The position numbers and the translations under genes were made by a program. Below, in pieces: positions 23,206-34,805 of a stretch of DNA of 64,000 nucleotides (position 1 is the stretch's first letter; every line of letters starts with the position of its first letter). The notes beneath the pieces are model-generated. The model was given only the letters and a program-made list of their open reading frames with translations. It was not told the DNA's origin and ran no database searches. The DNA is from Liolophura sinensis (lineage: Eukaryota > Mollusca > Polyplacophora > Chitonida > Chitonidae): contig NC_088304.1 of NCBI RefSeq assembly GCF_032854445.1, positions 6,213,704 to 6,277,703 on the forward strand, given 5' to 3'.

Positions 23206-26200
23206 TACTCGGTTCCTTTATGATGGAGGAGAAAATAAAGACCTGTGATGTAAGTTTAGTTCGGGTAAGTTTCGCTCGTGCCACTCAGTTGCAAGCCGAA
23301 AACATGTTAAACACATAAGTTCTAAAAGCTATTGCTGCTGTGCAAATGAGCTAAACACCCAACCGAATCTGCTATGTACATTTTGTCGCTCTCCACTTCA
23401 TGGAGGTATTTTCCACACGCTGCTCTAAACTAACTCGTATACGTATTCAGTGGCATGTGCCGCGCTGTTCACGCTAGTTGCTTTTTAGTGGCGATTACTG
23501 CCTTTGGTGGCAAACCCAATTCTTTCTCATGCTTTTGAGACGCTTTACTTGTTATTTCCTAAGCAATAACACTGGAGGGTAACCAAATATCGTAAACACT
23601 TGCCTCCGTTTTCCGTTACAAATTATGACAGCATGTCTGTTATGTCCAAAAAACCCTGCTGGATTATCTCTTCAGCAAATAATTCTCACTGCAGGACTTG
23701 CTAATGCCTGCTAATGGTGTGGCTTTGCTCATTTTCCCAGACACAAAGCGAAAAGAAACTCACGAAAAATATAAAATAATCAGAGGTCTTTTATTGCCCC
23801 CTTAGTATCCAATGATACCAATGTTAGAGGGCATAAAGTAAGATTTATTTATTTACATGATGGCTGATGTTTTACTGCCGCTGACAGAAATAGTTCTTGT
23901 GGAATACGATGTTCACGGGAACAGCTGGGCTACAAACACCTCTAATCCACATTATTCTGGCATTTTACGGCAAGCTATGGTTGACTACCTATGAGATATA
24001 GTTACTTCACACGCAGTATTTCTGTCTATCATATATAGAATGTAAATATTTGTTACCAACAACGCGGAACAAATTTAAAAAAAAATAATTTGAAGAAGCT
24101 ATACCCGAAATTTTTGAAAAGATTTATTTGGTCATGAAATCGGATGTTCTGCATTTACACAAGTACAGGCTGGTCAATTATAACCCTTTTAAGAATTCAG
24201 GGATAAATAACTTTTTTTTTATAAAACACCAATAACATCGATAGTTAATCACCATTTAACTTGCAACTTGATATATAGCCTAAGCCTTTCTTTGGAGTTT
24301 GGAAATTGCTTACCCTTCCTCAACTGCCACAGAATTCTGAAACATTATGGCATCGTATAATTACAAAGTGAATGACAAAGTTAATGTAATTTGAGACACG
24401 TGATTTACTCGTATTTCGCTCAACACAGCAACCAATTAAGGACTTGTACAGGAAACCACTCCCACACACTGAATAAACGAATGCTACATAAGGTTAACAG
24501 CTTCATCAACAGTAACAGGTGTCTCCATTTAGCATAGTATATAATCGCCCAAATACACTCACGACTTGGAAGTCAGGGTAAGACCCGTACATTTCACAGC
24601 AAATGTCTTGAATTTCAGGGAAAATTAATTTAGACGAGTTCAGTATGACTAATTAATGTAAATCTCAATAAATAACTAAATATTCTTAAAGAGGTTTGAA
24701 TTTGTTACATTGACTGCGTCAAATTGTGAGTCAAAGATGCAGTCTCAATGTCAAAACCGTTTTCCAGATGGGAAAGAACGGAAAAAGCTAAACCCATGTT
24801 ATCAAATCTGATTAATACTTTTAAAACGTTTCCCTGGCTTTTAGTCCAGTGTTTAACGCGGTGATTCCTAATTTAGCACAACAACCACGCCGGTTCTATC
24901 GTATATGCATAAAAGAAACAAGCCTCTCAGTTGCACAACAAATATATTTCCCAGGCCACGTGCAAATCGTCACGCTGCCTCGGTCCTAATAAGAAGCGTC
25001 ATAACTCGGCTATGGGTCGACGCCATTTTCTGACACCGGTACATTCCTAGGACAGAGGCCTTAATCAAAGGTTCGCTAGTCGCTTTGTTCTTATCTAAAG
25101 TTTACGTCAGTCTCTTGGTGTTCTGCGCAATCATGCCAAGGTTTTTTTTTTTGTTTGCCCCCGTATTAAAGGAAACTGAGAAAGCCAAGCGAAGTAATTA
25201 TCACACCGGAAGCAAACGCCTACTGTATCTGTACTGAAATATACAAGATGGGGGTTTTCTTTTTTTGTTTCTAAGGAAGTTTTGGTTACATATGTCATTG
25301 CTCAAATCACTCATAACCCTTTTCTTTTTCTGATTTTTTGTCAGGCATAATTATACATGCACCAGTTCCCTAAGAATAGAAATGCTAGCTTTGTTAACAA
25401 AAAATGAAGGGTTTACAGCATTAATTTGGAAAGACCATCGGCCCTATCTAACTTCTATCTTCAAGTCTTTGTAATAGAGGCGTATGTCTCGGCTATTTGC
25501 ATTCGTGGAAATCCAGGGTAATATTGACATGATTGGAAAGCAGCGTTTCACGAAAACATATATACTCTACATTATGCTGAAGGAAGCTATAATGTAGTCA
25601 TATATAACACTGTGGAAAAAACAAACGATGCCATTTGGGTTGCTATATATAGCCTGTTATCTGTTTACACTGATGGCTTTTCAGAGACATCTTTGTAGGT
25701 GGTCGGTTGGATTAGTGCAATGACGTAACTACCGGGATTTCCTCTTCTTTTTCCAAACCTGAGAATTTTACCTTCTGGGTCCCCTCAAAATTTGTAAATC
25801 TCTTAAATCCATGACGAACAAATTTGCAAATGTGGCCAACCTAAATGTGATGAGTTTTTTTAAGTTGAAATGTGTTACCTTTTTTGTCGTGCGAAAGTAG
25901 ATCCTATGGAATATTGTATTTAGTCTCATCTGGTTAGTGGTGGAAAAATATATACCTACATTTTATTTTAAACTTTCACTTTCACTTTCACTTTACCTCC
26001 CACTTAAAAGAACTATTGCATTTAGCATTGGGATAGCTACTTGGTAAGTTTTGGTAAAAATCTGTAAGAAAACATGGAAAGCGGAAGCTGAACAATGCAT
26101 ACCAATGACAACAACAACAACAAAGATATCTATTACCAAGTGAACAGAGCCGAAAACCTAGTAGTTGTGACTGATGAATGAGATATTTGGCTTAAAACTA

Positions 26201-26403
26201 CATATACAAGCAGTTCAGCTAAGCTAACAACATCTGCCAGCAAAGTAAGTAGTCGTGCCATTCTTTAGAAAGAAACATGTGTTTCGACCAAGTTCAGTCA
26301 GGGGTTGATTGATAAACTGTGTCACGTTTCAACTGATTGATTTTGAAACGAAAGGAAAATATCTCCCAGTCTTCAACATGACATTTCAGTGGCGGTATAT
26401 ATA
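23206..26403. other. Long non-coding stretch, probable intron
   Basis: About 3.2 kb between the prodomain exon and the signal-peptide exon of the phospholipase-type gene. It holds T-runs near 25141 and 25260 and a (CACTTT)n run at about 25972-25995. A 54-base minus-strand open segment near 24565-24618 has possible splice sites but does not fit the phase. Confidence 0.4.
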
Positions 26404-26500
26404 GCATATACTCACCCTGCTACAAGAAGACACAGTATACGTACACACACCTAATGACACCTCGTCATCATATTACTGAAGAATTGTGATGTACGACGTA
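26404..26500 (+). mobile_element. Second SINE family, 3' fragment
   Basis: 'ccctgctacaagaagacaca', 'cgtcatcatattactgaaga' and 'gtacgacgtaaaa' match the end of the copy at 11417-11762. Confidence 0.7.
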
Positions 26501-27399
26501 AAATGCTGTTTTGTCATCACATTTAACAAACAACGACACATATTAATATTAATCTTTGTGTACGACAGAACTTTCTTGAAACCGCTTACTTAACCAAAAT
26601 ATATATCCAAGCGTCATCCGTGTTTTCGGCATTTTATAGAAGTATATAGAGGCATTATATACGTGTTTAAATACTCGTAAGTTTTGTCTTCTGAGATATA
26701 CAATGCTCAAGGGTGAGAGATCCCGATTGGCTTAACTCATCGCTCATTTATGTAGTCACAGACAATAACGTTTTGTTTTTCTGGTTGAAGTTATCTGGCT
26801 ACTTGGGAGGTCATTGTGATATTAACACATTCGGGTAATGACACAGACAAGGTGCTATGGAAAGACTAGCTCTGATTAAAATTTTTATTTTTTCTTTCCG
26901 ATTTGATTCTAAGAGCCTTAGCACGCTAACTAGCATTTCAAACACCAATCAAATAAATAAATATATAAATACAGCTCAATGTCATGTTTTAACAAGGCAA
27001 GACGACAAACCAATTTTTCATTTCATATTCTTAGAAAGGAACATCTAATGCTTGGAATTAAATAGCAGAGTGTGTTACCAATTTGCTTTAGGGTGAATTT
27101 ACATTCTGTGAATATTTCAGTGTCAAAGGAAGCTGTAAATGAAAAGAGACAGTAAAGCGGAGTTTTGGCTTATAGCTAAGATGTTCCGTGTGTCAGACAC
27201 CAGCGTGACAAACCGCAAACTTTGTCATCATCATGTTATTCTGAACAAAGTTCACTTCAAATGTCGTTCACTATGCTCTAGTTATTGATGCATATGGTGT
27301 GCTCATGTCATGAGTGAAATTCTTCACTAACTGTATTACAGAATGGTCAAATTATTTTGTAATTGAAAATAAACCATTTAAGAAAACACAAATGTTCGT
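26501..27399. other. Non-coding stretch with a SINE tail remnant
   Basis: 'aacaccaatcaaataaataa' at about 26940 is the very 3' end of the main SINE. Otherwise nothing was recognised. Confidence 0.4.
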
Positions 27400-27482
27400 C
27401 CGAAACGATAAATGGGAGTCGAACCCCTGATCTCCTATTTGTAAACATTTCGTTCTATCCACTATACACTTTTCTCCATTCG
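27400..27482 (-). mobile_element. tRNA-like sequence (SINE head or tRNA pseudogene)
   Basis: On the minus strand an A-box-like 'tatagtggatagaac' is followed about 30 bases later by the B-box-like 'ggggttcgactcccattt'. The acceptor stem does not pair convincingly, so an intact tRNA is unlikely. Confidence 0.55.
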
Positions 27483-27969
27483 CACGCAAATTTTGTCCAT
27501 CTATAGGTAAAAGAGTGGTCTTCCAAATCAAATGACAGAGTGATTATATAACCATGAAGAAAGTTGTGCCAAAAGATCTTTTGCACGAAGGTTAAAAGTG
27601 CTAAGATACAAATTTATCTCAAAATATACTCTTCGGTTTCCTAAATCAAAGCTTGAAATTGTCAAATTTACCGAAATGAACATTTGGGCTGAAACAAAGC
27701 TAAAATGGACCGACTTATCATAAACACATATACACTCAGGTGTTATATGTAAAGTTAAAAAAATGTATAGATATATAAATATTTTTAATGTTTTAATGAA
27801 TCAGCTAAGAGCTAAATTGTATGTATTTAACACGGGAATGTCAAGTTATTCTTTACAATGGACATTTTTACAGTACTTCCGTTTGTCTTTCAGTGTGGTG
27901 CAAAAGCACATCCAGAGTACCGGAAATGATTTTTAAAGCAATGCTGTCTTTTGTCTTTTAAAAGTATTT

Positions 27970-28033
27970 GATGGCCACGATATGGCGGAGATATTACCTA
28001 TGTGACGTTATGCCATAATCATTCATTCAACTA
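27970..28033 (+). mobile_element. Third SINE-like 3' fragment
   Basis: 'cacgatatggcggagatatt', 'acctatgtgacgttatgcca' and 'taatcattcattcaac' match the fragments at 11.9 and 19.6 kb. Confidence 0.65.
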
Positions 28034-28117
28034 CTGATTTGCTGCAGATAAAAGGCAGTAGATTCGTTTTTATGGGGACCTCTTTAGTTTCTAAATACCC
28101 CCAATTGGTAAACTCAC

Positions 28118-28345
28118 GTCGTGGAATACAACGGCAACCAGGGAAACGTTTTGACGCTGATAAGCGCAGTCCACCAAGCGGTCAGCGTCATCGAACAGGC
28201 CCATCACCACTTCTTTCCCGTCGCTATATATGCGAGTCCTATAACCCTCAGGTTCCTCGTAACTTTTCACCAGAGTGCTGTCTACCTTCGCCTGACTTAT
28301 TGTAGCTAAGGACAAAGTTATTCCACAATAAATGATGAAATCCAT
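28118..28345 (-). CDS. First coding exon: signal peptide, probable secreted PLA2-type gene
   Basis: An ATG at 28345 opens a 228-base exon (76 codons) ending at TTCCACGAC|GTGAGT, phase 0. Residues 1-20 (MDFIIYCGITLSLATISQA...) form a clear signal peptide with a likely cut after SQA. The mature part includes TRIYSDGKEVVMGLFDDA, then RLVDCAYQRQ and VAVVFHD. The pattern 'sDGKEVV...rLVDC' resembles the N-terminal region of invertebrate group III phospholipases, so I place it at the start of the gene ending at 16144. The secretory leader is well supported; family membership rests mainly on the distant 3' exon and phase continuity. Confidence 0.6.
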
Positions 28346-28650
28346 TATGATTAAATATACAAGGTGTCGACGGCTATCTCTAAATATGCACAGAACAGCT
28401 GTTGGATGTTTGAAAGGTTGAATCTAGTACTATCATGACCTTGATAGTTGACATTCGTTGAACACATGGCAGTTTCTCAGGGATAGTGCCGTTATCTCAA
28501 AATTATCTTCTATATTGCTCACAAACCGGGAAACTTTCCCGCCTAATGTAATTAGAAATAAGTAGTATTTTTTTCCTCACCGCTACCAAATGACAAGAAA
28601 AGAATTGTCATTTTCAGGATGGCCCGAAGTCACCGGCAAGGGAAAGATAT
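28346..28650. other. Presumed 5' flank of the secreted-protein gene
   Basis: Sequence upstream of the minus-strand start. No TATA box at a convincing distance was identified. Confidence 0.3.
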
Positions 28651-29090
28651 CACATTTTGCATCGCTCCTTTTCTGATGATGTTTTTGCAATCACATTGTG
28701 CATCGCCCCTTTTGTGATGATGTTTTTGCAATCACATTGTGCATCGCTCCTTTTATGAAGATGTTTTTGCAATCACATTGTGCATCGCTCCTTTTGTGAT
28801 GATGTTTTTGCAATCACATTATGCATCGCCCCTTTTGTGATGATGTTTTTGCAATCACATTGTACATCGCTCCTTTTGTGATGATGTTTTTGCAATCACA
28901 TTGTACATCGCTCCTTTTGTGATGAAGTTTTGGGAATCACATTGTGCATCGCTCCTTTTGTGATGATGTTTTTGCAATCACATTGTGCATCGCTCCTTTT
29001 GTGATGATGTTTTTGCAATCACATTGTGCATCGCTCCTTTTGTGATGATGTTTTTGCAATCACATTGTGCATCTCTCCTTTGTGATGATG
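28651..29090. repeat. 41-bp minisatellite, about 10.7 units
   Basis: Units beginning 'atcacattgtgcatcgctcc' and ending 'tgatgatgtttttgca' repeat with few substitutions; the last two units carry small deletions. It lies 0.3 kb upstream of the signal-peptide exon. Confidence 0.95.
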
Positions 29091-29889
29091 TTTTGGGGGT
29101 AAAATGCTAATGTATTATTTATTCACTACAACGGGAACAAGACAAGAAAGCAATTACTATCTTCAACATGGTCTCGAGTCACCAATGCCCACAAGGGAAT
29201 TAAAAATTGTACAGGGAACTAGATTTTTCATGATTTGATAAATCAAGTGAGGGCCAAATTGTAGGTGTCTAATTGTATGTGTCAAGTTTTATGTATTTTA
29301 CACTGGAATGTTCAGTTATATATTACAATAGAAATTTTGATAGTGCACTTTTCAAGAGTACCGGAAATAGTTTTAGCTCGTTTCTCCTTTGTCAATACAT
29401 TTTGCTCGTAAACTGTCAAAACTGTAAAACAGAGATTCAGATATTTTCATCATTGTCAGTGTTGACACCGTAATGTGCACCTTGTGAATTTAACGCAGTA
29501 AACTGATCCAGCATGGTCAGCGTTCTTCAGCCTTCTGTTATCAAAGGAAGTGTTTTTTAAAATCCTGAACTAAGTGACCGTACCCAATACTGTTATCAGT
29601 GAGTAAACACTTTCAGATGTACAAACCCACGGGCATTTGCCTGCTCAAAATGGAGATGCTTTGGAGCTAAAGAAGGTTTTTATCAACTCTTATCAATAAA
29701 ACCTGAAAATTCGTGAATTTTCTCTCTTTATAATGCAACTTTGAGTCTCCCTTTACAATTCCGAATGTATTTTAAGTTATACCAGTATGTTCAGTTTTAA
29801 ACCACGATATAAATAATTGGAACAGATACGATAAGAATGTCTCCAATCTCAGTCATTAAAGCTGAGTCTATTGGACGTGAGTCACCCAC
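29091..29889. other. Non-coding stretch, nothing recognised
   Basis: AT-rich, no supported exon or repeat. Confidence 0.35.
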
Positions 29890-29966
29890 CTCTCTCCCGC
29901 CATCAGTTCGCAGAGGGGAGCGTGGGAGGAGTTGCAGGGTGGGACGAGGGCTTGCACCCAGTCAAC
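29890..29966 (-). CDS. Candidate GC-rich exon, unknown product
   Basis: On the minus strand 'cctgttcacttccag' precedes a 77-base GC-rich segment ending at GAGAG|GTGGGTGA. In phase 0 it encodes VDWVQALVPPCNSS, then HAPLCELMAGE, with strong G/C at third positions against an AT-rich surround. It lies upstream of the start at 28345, so it would belong to another gene or to a longer 5' transcript. No partner exon was identified. Confidence 0.4.
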
Positions 29967-30537
29967 CTGGAAGTGAACAGGGTTTTTATGTGTAGAACAG
30001 GTGCATCATGTAAAATCGTGTGTGAAATACACGAAGCTATGTTCGTCCGTATGCACTGTGAACCATTGGAATTAGGAGCGCTTTAAATTTTGCGGGTAGC
30101 TCACTCCGAAGAGTCAAGAAATAACGGTATATGAGCGTGAGCCGTAGGGTTTCGTTAAGCAGACCATCACACACTATCAAGCTTTACGTGATTCAAGACG
30201 AATGACTCAATATCTCACAAGAAATAAATTCCCTTTTATACAAGCTCTGTTTATGCTTGGCAAGTATATGTTTGAAGCAACGATGCTCTGAACGCAGGAC
30301 GAGGATATCTTGCCCCTAGCCTCGCGAGGTTCGGCGCGTGACACGAGCACGTTGCAAATGTCGCTCAAGCAGTGCCCTTTCTGCGGTGCAAATCGCGGAC
30401 TAAAGGCAACAGTTCACCGAACACCAGATGTCATATTAATTCTTGAAACACTGGGACTGGAAGCTGTCGGTATGACGTCCTCAATTAACTGCAACCTCTA
30501 TAAATTCTCTTCAAAGTCTTCGGCATAGCACGACTCA

Positions 30538-30606
30538 GGTTTGAACTCGGGGTCCCCGGTTTACAAAGAGGACTCTCTAACCCCTCGGCCACTAGTGCGG
30601 GCTACG
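30538..30606 (-). mobile_element. tRNA-derived SINE head
   Basis: On the minus strand 'gtggccgaggggttagagag' (A box, Ser/Leu-tRNA-like) is followed by 'ccccgagttcaaacc' (B box). The acceptor stem is not conserved, and GC-rich sequence continues to about 30300, which may be the body of the element. Confidence 0.6.
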
Positions 30607-31130
30607 ATTAAAGTTTTCTGGCTAAAGAACTTTCTGGCTATGACCTGAATCTTAAAGTAACTAAGTCTGTTTGCCACCGAGTAATAGAGGAGACAGAGAA
30701 ACTACTTCGGATTTCCACATATTGCGAGTCAAAATAGCCTCAGTATTATGTCCAACAAAAACATCAGTAATCTTAGCATAATGGAAAAGCTTAGATACTC
30801 TGAAGAAACTGAGAAGTCGAATATTTGATGTTTCAGTATATACTGACCCACTTTAAAAACGCACCAACATGAATCCCGGAAAATATCATGATAATTTGAG
30901 AATAGTAGCGGAAATATCCATAGAAGTTAAGGAAGCTCCGAAAATGTTATCAAGTTTGATAACGTTTGTTTGGGTCGTCAACAAAACGCAACAGGGCACA
31001 GTACTGGAAAACACGTTTTTACACCATTAAAGCATGAAAAAGTCAAAGTCTCATTACTTTTGGGTGCAGAAATGCCGTATAAAGAGAGGGCATTTAAAGC
31101 CTATCCTCACCATCGCTGTAGGAGCGGAAT
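30607..31130. other. Non-coding stretch, nothing recognised
   Basis: No supported feature before the transposase remnant. Confidence 0.35.
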
Positions 31131-31140
31131 AGCACTGAAG

Positions 31141-31700
31141 ACACAGTGCCGCGATTGACACCTGAGGAACGGAACGCGCCATTACCTTGATAGAAGTTAG
31201 TCTGACTACAATGTGTGGATGTCACCACAGTACGATCACAAGACTGAACAGACAATGGTTGCTTTGGCGCTGGCATGACGTTCTCTTTTCTGACGAAATT
31301 CACGTCAGGAACGCCGACGGACGTGTATGTGTCTGGCGTCGCGGTGGTGAACGTTATCATGATGGTTGTGTTGTGCAGACTGATCGATGGGGTGGCGAAA
31401 GTGTGATGGTTTGGGGCGGCATCGCTTTTCATCACAGAACACAGCTTCATGTATACATTGGTCGTGTTAAGCAGTTTACTCCAGGGACCCCGTTTTATGA
31501 CGTCGCGTTGTACCTTGTTGCCGTCAACACATGCTTCTACGGACTTCGTGTCACAGAATAATGTACATCTTAATCCATGGCCTACCTTATCCCCCGATCT
31601 GTAGCTCATAGAGCACTTATGGGGCGTCGACCCCAAATCGCCAACGTTAGATATCTCGTACTTGTCCTAGGCCAGAACGCGAGTGGCGTAGGATAACACA
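31141..31700 (+). pseudogene. Tc1/mariner-type transposase, internally deleted pseudogene
   Basis: Transposase of a cut-and-paste DNA transposon, now inactive. In order: RLTPEERNAP in one frame (start of the DNA-binding region); after a one-base frame change LTTMCGCHHSTITRLNRQ, a helix-turn-helix-like end; then directly DVLFSDEIHVRNADGRV, VWRRGGERYHDGCVVQ and DRWGGESVMVWGGI, the core around the first catalytic Asp; after another frame change DFVSQNNVHLNPWPTLSPDL, a stop, then LIEHLWGV, the conserved SPDLxxIEHLW block. The usual segment between the helix-turn-helix and DVLFSDE is missing, as is the block around the second catalytic Asp. No terminal repeats were identified. Confidence 0.85.
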
Positions 31701-32088
31701 AGCTGTTTTCCAGAGACTGATAGTGACCATGAGAAGGGATTGTGTGGCATCCATTGCAAACAGGGGTGGCCATAACCGGTAATGACGTTGTCTTCAGACC
31801 TCTAGCGTGTTCCATTTTCCCTACGTTAAATGTCTGTGCTTTCCAATGACACTTAGTAACGCGTACTGACTTATTCGACTGTGAACGTAATACACAGCCA
31901 ACACGAAATAAAATTTAGTTTAGCATTAATTCCACTTTTATCTCTGGTACGTTTTCAATGCGTTTCAGTATATTCAGTGTATTATTATTATGTCTGTCAC
32001 AAATTATCAGCAACGAGTGCGTCAGTATTTAACTTTGTCTGATGACTATTGGCTGCAGCTAGGATCTGACGTTGGAACGGGAAAAAAT

Positions 32089-32420
32089 CAGCCAGAGGTC
32101 ATACGACAGACGTCACACGGTAATAATTGGTGTGTGGTTACATGTGCATGTCATCGGTGTTCAAGGAAAGGCCACAGTCTGATAATTCGTATCTTGTCAT
32201 ACGTAATGAGTGTTCAGCCAGAGGTTACACGGCTGACGTCACACGGTTGATAATTGGTGTCTTGTTACATGTGCATGTAATTGGTGTTCAAGGAAAGGCC
32301 ACAGTCTGATAATTCTTATCTTGTCATACGTAATGAATGTTCAGCCAGAGGTCACACGGCCGACGTCACACGGTGATAATTGGTGTTGTGGTTACATGTG
32401 CATGTAATCGGTGTGCAACA
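32089..32420. repeat. 126-127-bp tandem repeat, about 2.6 units
   Basis: 'cagccagaggt.a.acg' starts at 32089, 32215 and 32342. Each unit carries 'gacgtcacacgg', 'gttacatgtgcatgt' and, in the first two, 'aaggaaaggccacagtctga'. Confidence 0.9.
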
Positions 32421-32721
32421 AGAAGTCACTGTGTGATGTACGGTTTCTGGTCACTCGTAGTTGACTATTTTCCAGATAAACTCTTGCCTGATTTTGCTTG
32501 AGCTTTGTTTATAGTGTCTGTACCTTTTTGTGTTTTTCATACAAAAAGCAATACCGAAGAAAACAAAAGTGATTTGAACTGAAGCAGTGTGATTATTACT
32601 ATCTGGTAGCACGTAATCGGTCACAAAAAAATTGTCACAAGGTAATAATCTGTATCTAGTATCTAGAAGAGTGATCAATTTGCTTTCATCCAGAAGAGTG
32701 ATCACTGGGGCGTATGTGGCC

Positions 32722-32905
32722 AAGGGGGTTAGCACACCAGCGCGGTACAGTGGCCCAGGAGCCTCTCACCAATAGCTCAGTGAAATTGGCACCAGATGCA
32801 CCTCTCACCAAGTGAGTTCAAGGCTAGCTCATGCTTTCTTTCTCTCCAGACGTACGTGGGAAAATTTGTGGTCTGCAGTAACCAGCGGATGGTCGTGGGC
32901 CATAA
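32722..32905 (+). mobile_element. Main SINE, 5' part with internal duplication
   Basis: tRNA-like head 'caagggggttagcacaccag', 'cccaggagcctctcaccaat', then a second 'cctctcacca' 40 bases on, a B-box-like 'agtgagttcaaggctagctc' and 'agcggatggtcgtggg'. The 3' half is lost. Confidence 0.8.
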
Positions 32906-33300
32906 TGTTGATCATTTTTGTGTATATTTGAACCTAAATGAAGTTCCTGATTACAATGATCCACTGTCACTGTTGCTCCGCAAGGAATTCTCCTAAACGT
33001 GTTACATCTAATGTACTGTTTTCATACACCGATGTTCGCAGTTATGTAGTTAGCTCAAATGTAAACAACCATGTAGATATTGTTTGTGACATCTGCTCTG
33101 TGTGCAATATTTTCGGCTCTCTTTTATTTTTGTCTTCATCAGAAAGCAAAGCTACATGTACGTGTATAGGCCTATGTGAATCTCATCAGATATAGCTATT
33201 ATAAATGTGGTTATCTTTTTATCTAAACTGTTATGCTCTTGTCAGATAGACGTGGCAACTGATTTTCATCTTATCCTGAAGAAATACTTAATTATATTCT
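32906..33300. other. Non-coding stretch, nothing recognised
   Basis: The plus-strand open stretch at 32938-33195 has no recognisable features. Confidence 0.3.
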
Positions 33301-33386
33301 TGTGAGAGATCACATATAATGACTTCATGTGTTTGTGAGAGATCACATATAATGACTTCATGTGTTTGTGAGAGATCACATATAAC
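33301..33386. repeat. 33-bp tandem repeat, about 2.6 units
   Basis: 'gtgagagatcacatataa' plus 'tgacttcatgtgttt' occurs twice in full and once in part. Confidence 0.95.
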
Positions 33387-34734
33387 GATGCAAGTACAAG
33401 TAGTCCGCCGGACGTCTTCAGATGAAAATCAAGATGGGTGGTAAATTAGCTAGGCTCTGTTAAGACCCACGGCGCACAATACTTCTTGTAATACAACTGT
33501 TACGGTAACCAGCTGCTCTCTGTCGGAACAGAGTTTCAAGAGAATCTTCTACTAGTGCTTTGAAATGCCCCATCTTAAGCGACGGAGCAGCTGTTACCTT
33601 CATCGAGCCAAAGAGTTCCGTCAGGAAGAACACCTTTTATTATAGATGAGTTAGGCAGAGATCTAGGCTAAGCAGATCTTCAATGTATGTCTTCGTTGCG
33701 TTTTAAAGCCCCATAGAACAGTCATGACATCATATGATTAGCTCTCTTCTCCAGCAACTCTGTTACACGCTAAACAGAGCTGACGTGCGTTCGGGAGAAT
33801 CTTGGCACATCTCCAGCCATTCCTCTGGCCGTCATTACCTTTTTTCTACTTTGTAAACATCACGCTGATATTATTTTGGTATTAAACGCATCTCGATAAC
33901 CGGTCGGAACTCCGACCAAGTCGGTGGCCCACAACCGGTCTTCCTGTACTCAACCCATCCTCCGGAACAGTTGACAACACACTCACCAAATCTCCAGAAA
34001 ATTAAAGACAGCGCGTCGAGTATGAATCGCGAATTAAACACCCTGAACATCAGTTCGTTGCTCTAAGAACGCAAGTCTTGATGTACAGATTTTCGGTCTA
34101 AAAGGTATGATCAGTGCTGAACGCAATGTAGCAAGACAAGCTCCAGAGCCCACACGCAAAATTTTCTGAATTTTGCAGAGAGGGTATACAACTGACCATG
34201 CTTACCACCATCTCCTTTTTGTTATCATTTCAAACTGTTCCACAGAAAAGAAATTTACTAGCTGATAACCGATGTTATTCAACTGAGAAGACGCGTCTTT
34301 TGTCTGGAGATATGTTTTGGAGGAAATGACAGTTTGAGTTGACCCGTTCCTGCATGCGTTGTGGTACGCTGAATGGGCACAATGAAACAACACACTGATC
34401 CACAGGTTGTAAATAATCCTCACCCATAACTATACGTCAGTACTAAATTACGCCTGAATTTTACTAGTAATCCTTAGGGTTTGGCGCTAATGGGGTGTAT
34501 CTTGTCCAAGTCGGGAAATTATGAGGTTGGTTCCATTCGACATCAAATGGTAATGTGGCCTGAATATGTGCAAAAACGTGCACATCTTCTGGAATCTGAC
34601 CCTTCGATTTCATCAGTCACGTGTGAAAGATTAATCTTCATGCTTTGTCTTTAATTTCCATTGTATTTCTTCATACACCAGGATTCTGCTGGTGGACTAA
34701 GCATCGGTTTGCTTCTTTGTATATAAATGTTTAT
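33387..34734. other. Non-coding stretch, nothing recognised
   Basis: Somewhat richer in GC between 33400 and 34050, but no exon with matched splice sites and coding bias was found. Confidence 0.35.
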
Positions 34735-34805
34735 TAAATGTGATGACAACAGAGAGTTTTGAGTTATTACAGACCTGTGACGTGTTATTTGTCTAAATTG
34801 CAATT
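34735..34805 (+). repeat. R2-like fragment
   Basis: 'aatgtgatgacaacagagag', 'agacctgtgacgtgttattt' parallel 'aatgtgatgacaacacagca', 'agaccagtgacgtctaataa' at about 50870. Confidence 0.5.

Noticed and set aside
24565-24618. Minus-strand segment encoding DICCEMYGSYPDF between possible splice sites
   Set aside because: The D-x-CC hint of a phospholipase helix lacks His-Asp, lies upstream of the prodomain-like exon, and does not fit the phases.
30310-30528. Plus-strand frame containing CPFCGANRG, resembling a zinc ribbon
   Set aside because: Only one CxxC pair, lies in the probable body of a tRNA-derived element, no splice support.
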